Both the position numbers and the translations under genes were made by a program. Of a stretch of DNA of 16,162 nt, positions 1 to 6,493 are shown piece after piece (within the stretch, counting starts at the first letter, position 1; the number at the start of each line of letters is the position of its first letter). The notes under the pieces are model-generated. The model saw only the letters and a program-made list of their open reading frames with translations, was not told the DNA's origin and made no database searches. The stretch comes from Candidatus Eiseniibacteriota bacterium. Lineage in GTDB: Bacteria; Orphanbacterota; Orphanbacteria; Orphanbacterales; Orphanbacteraceae. Where the stretch lies: assembly GCA_024276995.1 (NCBI GenBank), contig JAJRWB010000033.1, positions 1 through 16,162 of the forward strand, read 5' to 3'.

Positions 1-142
1 ACCGGTTCTCCCGCGCTTCACGGAATCCCTCCAGGCCGTCCTTCGCCAGGGTGACTTCGAATCCCTCGCGCAGAAGGTTGTACTCGATCAGGTCGAGAAT
101 ATCCGGTTCATCGTCGAGAACGAGAATCCGTTCACCGCCCAT
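1..142 (-). CDS. Response regulator, N-terminal fragment (cut by window edge)
   Basis: This is the first 47 residues of a two-component response regulator; the rest lies beyond the left edge. The receiver domain starts almost at once: a hydrophobic strand (ILVL, residues 6-9) leads into the acidic pocket D10-D11-E12, followed by PDILDLIEYNLLREGFEV, the helix 1/strand 2 pattern typical of OmpR/PhoB-type receivers. The phosphoacceptor aspartate and the output domain are not in the window, so the DNA-binding class is inferred only from resemblance. The ATG at 140-142 is supported by an AAAGGAGAG ribosome binding site about ten bases upstream. A promoter candidate lies at 193-219. No partner histidine kinase is visible; it could follow the gene outside the window. 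Confidence 0.85.
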   Translation of the reverse strand, partial: MGGERILVLDDEPDILDLIEYNLLREGFEVTLAKDGLEGFREARENR

Positions 143-192
143 GAAACATTCTCTCCTTTAGGCGCCGGCGGTACGCGGCGGGGCATGTTCAG

Positions 193-219
193 ATTATCTC
201 CCGGGAAGGGAGGATTCAA
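193..219 (-). promoter_or_regulatory. Candidate sigma-70 promoter for the response regulator gene
   Basis: Read on the minus strand, TTGAAT (214-219) is followed after 15 bases by GATAAT (193-198), one mismatch from the consensus -10. The spacer is shorter than the ideal 17 and contains a perfect 8-base palindrome, TCCCGGGA (199-206), which could be an operator. Transcription would start near 185 and give a leader of about 40 bases before the ATG at 142. The AT-rich -10 stands out in GC-rich surroundings. The short spacer keeps confidence low. The rest of 143-385 holds only the hairpin at 317-359. Confidence 0.35.
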
Positions 220-316
220 GCTCGCCGATGACGACAGGCGGCGATCGATATGGATCCTCACGAATCACAGCCGTGCCCGCTGCGGGACGGCCGGAGCTTC
301 GCCACGGCCGCAGGAA

Positions 317-359
317 GCGCCCGGATCCCCTTGATTCGTGAAACGGGGTATCCGGGCGC
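317..359 (-). terminator. Stem-loop after the beta-propeller gene, possible terminator
   Basis: GCGCCCGGATCCCC (317-330) pairs with GGGGTATCCGGGCGC (345-359) with one bulged base and a 14-base loop. It lies 27 bases past the stop of the beta-propeller gene on the minus strand. No U-run follows on that strand, so it is either a non-canonical terminator or an mRNA 3'-end stabiliser. Confidence 0.45.
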
Positions 360-385
360 CGTCGTTCATCGCGTTGTCCGGTGCC

Positions 386-2089
386 TTATCGAACCACGGT
401 GACCCGCCGCCCGGTCGCCGACAGCCCATCGCTCACGCGGATGAAGTAAACACCCGCCGACACGGAGACGCCCCGGTCATTCCGCCCGTCCCACCGGATT
501 CTTCCCACCTGCGCGACGCCGTCGCGATTCAGCGTGCGGACAAGCCTTCCCGCCACATCGAACACATCGGCCGACCGGATTCCGCCGTCGCCCTCGGAGG
601 CGTACTCGAGAACGGTGATATCGCGGAACGGATTCGGCTGTGCCGCGCCGAGAGTCAGTCCGTGCAGCACAGGAACGATCGCGCCCGTCACACCGACCGA
701 GCTGTTCTCCACGTACCGGACCATGAAGCCGTCGCCCACCGTATTAACCGGATTGATGAGCTGAATGCCGCCGAAGTCCGCCGTTCCCCTGAAGGTGCCG
801 ACCATGCAGATCCCGTTCGAGTCGAATGCCGCCTGTGTCGCCTCGTCGTACGAGGAGCCGCCGCCGCTCTTCGCGTATTCGATGTTGCCTGAAACATCGT
901 ACACGAGAAGAAGCGCATCGTAGTCACCCGCCGAAGTGACTTGGAGCGGGCCGAAGTTCGCATTGCCCTGCACCAAGCCGGCCACGGAAAGTCTCCCGTT
1001 GTAGTAGTCGATCTGATTGCCGAAATCGCTTTGTATCGAACCGCCCAGGACGGACCAGGTCGGGATGCCCCCCGACTTGTAGGCGGCGACCCAGACATCA
1101 GAGCCCCCGGCGCTCGTCATTGTGCCGGAGCCGAGGTCGGCCGACCCTAATAGGAATCCGGTCAGATAGAGATTCGACCCGTCGGTGGCGACCGATGTGC
1201 TCCAGCACGCGTCGCCCGCGGCAGTACCGCCGAAATTCTGCGACCACGTGGCCGCCCCGCCGATCGACGGGATCTTGACCAGGCACGCATCCTGGTCGCC
1301 GAGAGCGGTCAGTGCCCCGTTTCCGAAGTCGATCTTGTTCTCGAACGTTCCCGCGAAGATGACGTCGTTGTTCTGATCGATGCAGACGGAAGTCCACTTT
1401 TCATCTCCCGTGCCTCCGAACACGTCCGCGGCACTCATCACGCCCCAGACCTTCACTTCGGCAAGGAAGAAGTCCGCGAAACCGGCCGCCGTGTGTGCGG
1501 GGCCGACTCCGAAGTCGACGGTGGCCCGATACGTTCCCGAGACGACGATGCTGTTCGTGCCGGTTCTCCAGGCGATCGAATGCGCGACGTCCATCGAGGT
1601 TCCGCCCCAGACCCGGCTCCAGCCGAAGACGCCGCCCGAACTGTACTGCACGGCGAAGGCGTCGCTCTGTCCGTTCGTCGTGTCGGAGGCGCCGCCCATG
1701 GTGAAGATCGGACTCGACGTCTCTCCGGCGACGGCCACGCCCCCGGTGGAAGCGACGTCGATATCGTGGACGCGGTCGTTGTCGCTGCCTCCGCCCGCCA
1801 CCGACCAGATGTGCACCCCGGCGGGTGAATACTTGGCGAGAAAGATGTCGTACTTGTTCACCGTGTTCGAGAAGAAAGTCGAACCGCCCAGGTTGATCTG
1901 TCCCCGGAACTCTCCGGCGACATAGATGTTGCCGGCCCCGTCGAAATCGACGGCGGATATCCGCTGAAAATTGTAGGCGCCGGTTCCCTCGTCGCCGTAG
2001 CGTTCCCCCCAGTCTGCGATCAGTCCCGCCGATGCGGGCAGAGCGATCAGAAGAGCGAACAACAGGATTCCTTTCGCGATACGTGTCAT
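386..2089 (-). CDS. Secreted seven-repeat beta-propeller protein with C-terminal FlgD-Ig/T9SS-like module
   Basis: A 567-residue exported protein of unknown specific function. Residues 1-21 form a signal peptide (basic start, hydrophobic ILLFALLIALP, cleavage after ASA). Residues 44-466 hold seven imperfect repeats of about 60 residues, starting near 44, 106, 168, 231, 295, 356 and 416. Each has a strand like NIYVAGEFRG, then a DFG/NLG turn, a 'D-hydrophobic-K-Y' strand and a W-S...GG end. These resemble SBBP-type propeller repeats, and seven copies fit a closed seven-bladed propeller. Residues 480-567 are a FlgD-Ig/type A sorting-like domain: AQPNPF (483-488), DVAGRLVRTL, WDGRNDRG, SAGVYFIR, and the end RRVTVVR. 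The ATG at 2089 has AAAGGA about seven bases upstream. It lies 104 bases downstream of the kinase gene on the same strand. Propellers of this kind often serve in surface binding or scaffolding, but no ligand can be read from the sequence. Confidence 0.88.
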   Translation of the reverse strand: MTRIAKGILLFALLIALPASAGLIADWGERYGDEGTGAYNFQRISAVDFDGAGNIYVAGEFRGQINLGGSTFFSNTVNKYDIFLAKYSPAGVHIWSVAGGGSDNDRVHDIDVASTGGVAVAGETSSPIFTMGGASDTTNGQSDAFAVQYSSGGVFGWSRVWGGTSMDVAHSIAWRTGTNSIVVSGTYRATVDFGVGPAHTAAGFADFFLAEVKVWGVMSAADVFGGTGDEKWTSVCIDQNNDVIFAGTFENKIDFGNGALTALGDQDACLVKIPSIGGAATWSQNFGGTAAGDACWSTSVATDGSNLYLTGFLLGSADLGSGTMTSAGGSDVWVAAYKSGGIPTWSVLGGSIQSDFGNQIDYYNGRLSVAGLVQGNANFGPLQVTSAGDYDALLLVYDVSGNIEYAKSGGGSSYDEATQAAFDSNGICMVGTFRGTADFGGIQLINPVNTVGDGFMVRYVENSSVGVTGAIVPVLHGLTLGAAQPNPFRDITVLEYASEGDGGIRSADVFDVAGRLVRTLNRDGVAQVGRIRWDGRNDRGVSVSAGVYFIRVSDGLSATGRRVTVVR

Positions 2090-2111
2090 TGTCCCATCCT
2101 TTCGAGTGGTC

Positions 2112-2155
2112 GGGGCGGCGCGCCCCTTTGTTTCGATTCCGGCCTCTACCCGGAA
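2112..2155 (-). other. Two stem-loops in the leader of the beta-propeller gene
   Basis: Between the kinase stop and the propeller start, GGGGCG-GCG-CGCCCC (2112-2126) can form a six-pair stem with a three-base loop. TTCCGG (2137-2142) can pair with CCGGAA (2150-2155) around a seven-base loop. On the minus strand these would lie in the 5' leader of the propeller mRNA, or in the 3' tail of the kinase mRNA. Neither is followed by a U-run. No convincing -35/-10 pair is visible in 2090-2193. Confidence 0.4.
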
Positions 2156-2161
2156 AAGCGG

Positions 2162-2181
2162 AAAAAAGGGGGATCGACCCT
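2162..2181 (-). terminator. Weak intrinsic terminator candidate after the kinase gene
   Basis: On the minus strand, AGGG (2178-2181) and CCCT-type bases (2168-2172) can form a short four-pair stem around TCGAT, immediately followed by six T residues (2162-2167). It starts 13 bases beyond the kinase stop. The U-run is good but the stem is short, so efficiency is uncertain. Confidence 0.35.
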
Positions 2182-2193
2182 CATGGAAGGGAT

Positions 2194-4986
2194 CTATTCT
2201 GCGAAGGAGCGCGCGGCACGGAGGGAATCGAGCTCGATGGCGATGGCGAGCGACTCTTCTGAATCAGGTCCGCGAAGGGAGTCGGTCACGTTTCGCACGG
2301 CGAGGAAGAGCCTTTCCGCGTCATCGTACCGTCCCAGATCGAAAAGGCAGCGGGCGAGGCCGCGTTCGGCTCCAAGCCGGACCGGGTGGCCCGCGGACAG
2401 CACGTTTCGGCTGATGCGCACCGCCTCCAGTAGATGGGGTTTCGCCTCGGCGGGTGCGCCCTTCTCGCGCAGGATCATTGCGAGGAGCGATTCGGATCGG
2501 GCCACGTCTGGATGGTCTTCCTCGAAGATGCCGTGCCGGAGGGCGAGGGTCTCGCGGCAGACGCGCTCCGCGTCGTCGAACCGGCCCGCCCCGTAGAGGG
2601 CGCGGGCGAGATTATGCTGCGCGATCGCCGTGTACGGATGGTTCGCACCGAAAGCTTCGGCGTAGATGTCGCGCGCCTCCTCGAACCGGACGATCGCCCG
2701 CGCCGGCTCGCCCCGGTTCAACAGGGCGTTGGCGATGTTGTTCTGCACAGTTCCGATTCTCGGATGCCGTTCGCCGAAAACCTTCCGGTACACGTCAAGC
2801 ACCCTGGGATAGTAGGTCTCGGCCTCGTCGAAACGTCCGATTCCCGCGAGGGCGTCCGCCAGGTTGAGCCGGCTGTTCGCGGTCTGGAGATGATCATCGC
2901 CGAGGATCGATTCGTGGATGGCGAGCGCCCGGCGGGCGGCCTCGACGCCCTCTTCCATCTTTCCCGCGCGGTTCAGAATGAACGCGAGATTCGCCCAGCG
3001 TTCGCCGACCTCGCTGTGCTCTTCCCCTTTCGCGGAGATCGCGATTTCCAGGGACATTCGCAAGAGTCGTTCCGCATCCTCGTAGTTTCCGGTACGCTCC
3101 CTCAACAGACCGAGATCGTTGGCGGCACCCGACCGGCGCATGGCGAAATCGGGATCCGTTCGATAAGTTTCGCCCACGAGCAGGGCGAGGAGATATTCGA
3201 AGAGGCCGGCGGCTTCCTCGAACTCGCCCAGCTGCATGTAGGCGTTCGCGAGGGACTGGCGTGCTTCCATGGCGATATCCGCATGCCTTTCCTTGAAATG
3301 GCTCGAAACATCAATCACTTCCCGCAGCACAACGATCGCCTCTTCGTGGTTATCCCGGGCGGAAAGCGTCTGCCCGAGATAGGTCAAAGCCGTGGCGCCC
3401 TCGGGCGAATTCAGGCCTCCGGTGGAGCGAAAACCGGCGACGGCGCTTCGTTCCAGTTCTTCGGCGCGGTCGAGAAGGCCGAGATCGAAGTAGCGCTTCC
3501 CGATTTCCGCCTGAAGCGACGCTGCGATTTCAGGGCTGTCCTTCAGATCTTCGGCGACCCGGGCGGCGCCCGCGTCGAGAATCTCCCGGGCGGTGATCTC
3601 CTCCTTCGACTGCCGCTGTTCGGGGCTGGCGGCCTGGAAGGTGGCCGCGAGAAACGCGTTGACCTCTTCGAGCCGATCCCGTTGGGTTTCCGCTTCGATA
3701 CGCATCCGGTCGGCCCTGAGGTAGGCCCGTGTGCTCATCGTGCCCGCCGCCCCGATGGTGGCGAGAAATGCACCGGCGATCGAAACTCCGATCGCGTTCC
3801 TTCGAAGAAACTTGCCCGCGCGATAGGAGAATGTGGCCCGCCGTGCCAGCACGGGATGGCCGTCGAGATACCGGCCGAGATCGGCCGCCAGTTCGGCGGC
3901 CGAGGGGTAGCGTCGTTCCGGTTCCTTGGCGAGCGCCTTCAGTATGATGTTGTCGAGATCGCCGGCGAGTTCCCGCCGGAGCGCGCCCGGCGACGTGGCC
4001 CGCGTCCTGCTCGCCGCGCGCGGATCGAAGCCGTCGTCCGTACGCGTGATCGCCGTGCTCGGAGATTCCGGATCCCGTTCGAGCAGCGCTTCCTCCAGTT
4101 CCTTCGGTGTGAGGGTTCGCTTCGAGAAAGGATGGCGTCCGGTGAGCAACTCGTAAAGGAGAATGCCGAGGGCATGCACGTCTGTGGCGGTGGTGATAGG
4201 CTCACCGCGGATCTGTTCGGGGCTCGCGTAATCGAGGGTCATCGGCCGCGTATCGGTGAGGGTGAGGCGAGAGCGTTCCGGCAGATCATCGAGCAGCTTC
4301 GCGATACCGAAATCGAGAAGCTTCGGCTCGCCGTCCTCGGGGACGAGCACGTTGGCCGGCTTGATGTCCCGGTGTACCACGAGCCGGCGGTGGGCGTGGT
4401 CGACGGCGTCGCAGATCTTCCGGAACAGGCCGATCCTCTCTCGAATCCCGGCGCGCCGCCTTTCGCAGTAGCCGCCGATGGCCGTGCCGGCCACGTGTTC
4501 CATGACGAGATAGGGGAGACCGTCGGTCGTCGATCCGCCGTCGAGCACCCGTGCGATGTTCGGGTGCTCGAGCGCCGCGAGGATCCGTCGCTCCTCTTGA
4601 AAGCGTTCGAGTGCGCGGGCGCTGTCGAGCCCGCCGCGCACCACCTTGATGGCCACACGCATATGAAACGCCTCGTCCGAGCGTTCGGCGAGATAGACCG
4701 ATCCCATCCCTCCCTCGCCGATCAGCTCGAGCAGGCGGTACGGTCCAAGAGCGGTTCCGACGCGAAGCGGCAAGAGCGCTCGTGTCGCCGCTTCGCGCAC
4801 CGCGCTTCCGACGAGGGAATCGTCGTCCCGGTGAGACGCGAGAAGGGACAGAACTTCGTCTCTCAACACTTCATCTACTTTGCACATACGGGAGAGAAAC
4901 GCCTCCCGCTCCGTCTCGGGAAACTCGAGCGCGGCGTCGAAGATTTCGCGAATCCGTTTCCATCGTTCAGGAGAAAACCGTGTCAA
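2194..4986 (-). CDS. Membrane Ser/Thr protein kinase with C-terminal TPR domain
   Basis: A 930-residue Hanks-type (PknB-like) kinase. Residues 1-75 are a helical lead of the sort seen before kinases linked to ECF sigma factors. The kinase domain (about 82-380) has the glycine loop IGEGGMGSVY (89-98), ATP-lysine in VAIK (K114), catalytic HRDIKPAN (D207, K209, N212), DFG (225-227) and a TLDYASPEQ activation segment (250-258), so it should be active. A single hydrophobic segment at about 398-416 follows a basic RRN and is probably membrane-spanning. From about 490 to 905 come some ten TPRs, the later ones spaced about 42 residues apart as in kinesin-light-chain-like TPRs, a likely partner-binding or sensing region. 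The start is TTG at 4984-4986, chosen because GAGGAG lies seven bases upstream and the N-terminus matches the family. It sits 43 bases after the ECF sigma gene, so the two are probably one operon and the kinase probably controls that sigma factor. Confidence 0.93.
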   Translation of the reverse strand: MTRFSPERWKRIREIFDAALEFPETEREAFLSRMCKVDEVLRDEVLSLLASHRDDDSLVGSAVREAATRALLPLRVGTALGPYRLLELIGEGGMGSVYLAERSDEAFHMRVAIKVVRGGLDSARALERFQEERRILAALEHPNIARVLDGGSTTDGLPYLVMEHVAGTAIGGYCERRRAGIRERIGLFRKICDAVDHAHRRLVVHRDIKPANVLVPEDGEPKLLDFGIAKLLDDLPERSRLTLTDTRPMTLDYASPEQIRGEPITTATDVHALGILLYELLTGRHPFSKRTLTPKELEEALLERDPESPSTAITRTDDGFDPRAASRTRATSPGALRRELAGDLDNIILKALAKEPERRYPSAAELAADLGRYLDGHPVLARRATFSYRAGKFLRRNAIGVSIAGAFLATIGAAGTMSTRAYLRADRMRIEAETQRDRLEEVNAFLAATFQAASPEQRQSKEEITAREILDAGAARVAEDLKDSPEIAASLQAEIGKRYFDLGLLDRAEELERSAVAGFRSTGGLNSPEGATALTYLGQTLSARDNHEEAIVVLREVIDVSSHFKERHADIAMEARQSLANAYMQLGEFEEAAGLFEYLLALLVGETYRTDPDFAMRRSGAANDLGLLRERTGNYEDAERLLRMSLEIAISAKGEEHSEVGERWANLAFILNRAGKMEEGVEAARRALAIHESILGDDHLQTANSRLNLADALAGIGRFDEAETYYPRVLDVYRKVFGERHPRIGTVQNNIANALLNRGEPARAIVRFEEARDIYAEAFGANHPYTAIAQHNLARALYGAGRFDDAERVCRETLALRHGIFEEDHPDVARSESLLAMILREKGAPAEAKPHLLEAVRISRNVLSAGHPVRLGAERGLARCLFDLGRYDDAERLFLAVRNVTDSLRGPDSEESLAIAIELDSLRAARSFAE

Positions 4987-5029
4987 GGATTCGCTCCTCG
5001 TCCGTGTATCGTATCCGGCTGAATGTGTT

Positions 5030-5620
5030 TCAGTTTTCTTCCCCGTCGCCGTTGTCCGGCGTCAGTTCCCGTCTTAGCCATGCGCGGGCGAACCGGAGAT
5101 CACGATCGACGGTGGCCGCCGACACGTCGAGCACGCCGGCGGCATCCTCGTGGCTCAGACCGCCGAAGTAGTGAAGCTCGGCGGCGCGGGCGGCGCGCGG
5201 GTCCTGGGCGGCGAGGCGGCCGAACGCGCGATCGAGGTCGAGGAACTCGATCGGCGGCGCGCCGTCGAAGGCGAGGCCGTCGTCCAGCGTGGTCCGCGCC
5301 CATCCGCCCCCCCTCTTCGCCGCGCCGTGCTCGCGCGCATGGTCGACGAGGACCCGGCGCATGGTGCGTGCGGCGATGGCGAAGAAGTGGGCGCGGTCGT
5401 TCCAAGCGACATCCGATCCGACGAGCCGGAGAAATGCTTCGTGGATGAGCGCCGTGGGCTGGAGGGTGTGTCCTGGGCGCTCCCCGCGGAAATAGCGGAC
5501 CGCGAGCGCCCTCAGCTCTTGGTAAACGAGGGGGAGCAGGCCGTCGAGGGCCTTCGCGTCTCCTCCGCGCCAGGCGCGGAGAAGCATGGTAACCGATTGT
5601 TCCGGTTGAGCCGGCGGCAT
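5030..5620 (-). CDS. ECF sigma factor of the Ser/Thr-kinase-linked type
   Basis: A 196-residue sigma-70 family factor with only regions 2 and 4. Region 2 spans about 20-97: LLPLVYQELRALAVRYFRGE, then the HTLQPTALIHEAFLRLV stretch characteristic of the Sigma70_ECF / TIGR02999-like group, then RAHFFAIAARTMRRVLVDHARE, which contacts the -10 element. Region 4 spans about 138-176, with the helix-turn-helix SHEDAAGVLDVSAATVDRDL for -35 recognition. This group commonly lies beside a Hanks-type kinase and lacks a classic anti-sigma factor; phosphorylation by the kinase is the accepted model, and the kinase gene here follows 43 bases downstream. The ATG at 5620 has AGGGGA about nine bases upstream. 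No sigma-70 promoter is clear in the 129-base upstream gap (5621-5749), so autoregulation through its own consensus is possible. Confidence 0.93.
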   Translation of the reverse strand: MPPAQPEQSVTMLLRAWRGGDAKALDGLLPLVYQELRALAVRYFRGERPGHTLQPTALIHEAFLRLVGSDVAWNDRAHFFAIAARTMRRVLVDHAREHGAAKRGGGWARTTLDDGLAFDGAPPIEFLDLDRAFGRLAAQDPRAARAAELHYFGGLSHEDAAGVLDVSAATVDRDLRFARAWLRRELTPDNGDGEEN

Positions 5621-5749
5621 CTGGAAAGTCCCCTGGCGGAAGCGCGTTTCACCCGCGTGACAGCATATCTCATGAATCTAGTGACGGATCGACGCCGACG
5701 CCAACCGCTCTCGGATGGGATGTGTGCCGGCCGCGACGCGGCGCGCCCT

Positions 5750-6493
5750 TCACTGCTTCGCGAACACCTTCTTCAACAGTGTCGTCGTCCGAGCGGCGGG
5801 TTCATCGCGTATCTTCTTCTCCTCGCCGGCAAGCACGGTGAAGAGACCGGCGAGCGATTTTTCGGTGATGTAGCCGTCGAGGTCGATCACCGGCTTCGTG
5901 AAGAACGGGAGGGAGGTGTACTTGTCCATCAGCACGTTGTAGTCGTTGTAAAGGCCGACTTCGGTCATCTTCTCTTCGACGATCGGACGGAAGCGGCTTC
6001 TCAGCTCGTCGGACGTGGCGGTCTTGAAATAGTCGGTGGCCGCCGTGTCGTCACCGTTCAGGATGCCCATGGCATCGCTCAGGGTCATCTTCGTAATGGC
6101 GCCGACGAACACGTCCGCCGCCTCGCCGGCGGCTTTTTCCGCCGAGCGGTTCATGGCGAGTTCGAACCGGTCGACCTGGCCGCCGAGCCCGATCGTTCGG
6201 AGCGCACCGGCGGCGCTCTCGAGTTCATCGGGAAGGGCGATGCGGATGAGCGGATTGCCGGAGAAGCCCTCCGGGCGCCCCGTCGATTCGACCGTTCTGT
6301 CGGTGCCGACACGAAGCGCCTCCTTGAGGCCCGCCGCGACGGTCTCCTCGTCGAGCACTCCACTCGCGCCGCCGAGAAGATCGCCCACCGAAAAGCCCCC
6401 GCCGCCGGCACAACCGGCGAGCGCCGCGAGGGTGAATGCCGTCGCGGCAACTGTGGCGGTGACGACCGGTTTATTCCTGATGAAGGGAATCAT
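5750..6493 (-). CDS. DUF4197 family lipoprotein
   Basis: A 247-residue predicted lipoprotein of the DUF4197 family, whose biochemical role is unknown. The first 28 residues hold a basic start (IRNK), a hydrophobic stretch and the lipobox LAGC (C28), followed by a glycine-rich linker; the residue after the cysteine is not Asp, so outer-membrane sorting is plausible. The mature part shows the family pattern: GLKEALRVGTDR, NPLIRIALPDEL, a MNRSAEKAA helix, FVGAITKMTLSDAMGIL, TDYFKTAT, then a conserved VGLYNDYN segment and a C-terminal DLDGYITEKSLAGLF. An in-frame start at 6553 is possible, but the ATG at 6493 has AGGAAG just upstream and puts the signal peptide at the N-terminus. The gene overlaps the end of ctaA by 23 bases, which implies translational coupling to heme A synthesis. 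No strong terminator follows. Confidence 0.88.
   Translation of the reverse strand: MIPFIRNKPVVTATVAATAFTLAALAGCAGGGGFSVGDLLGGASGVLDEETVAAGLKEALRVGTDRTVESTGRPEGFSGNPLIRIALPDELESAAGALRTIGLGGQVDRFELAMNRSAEKAAGEAADVFVGAITKMTLSDAMGILNGDDTAATDYFKTATSDELRSRFRPIVEEKMTEVGLYNDYNVLMDKYTSLPFFTKPVIDLDGYITEKSLAGLFTVLAGEEKKIRDEPAARTTTLLKKVFAKQ

Noticed and set aside
2434-5022. Very long open frame on the plus strand opposite the kinase gene
   Set aside because: It mirrors the kinase codons in GC-rich DNA. Its translation has no recognisable domain, while the minus-strand frame has a full kinase signature.
5724-5741. GC-rich short hairpin (GCCGC/GCGGC) after the DUF4197 stop as a terminator
   Set aside because: The stem is five pairs with no U-run; such hairpins are expected by chance at this base composition.
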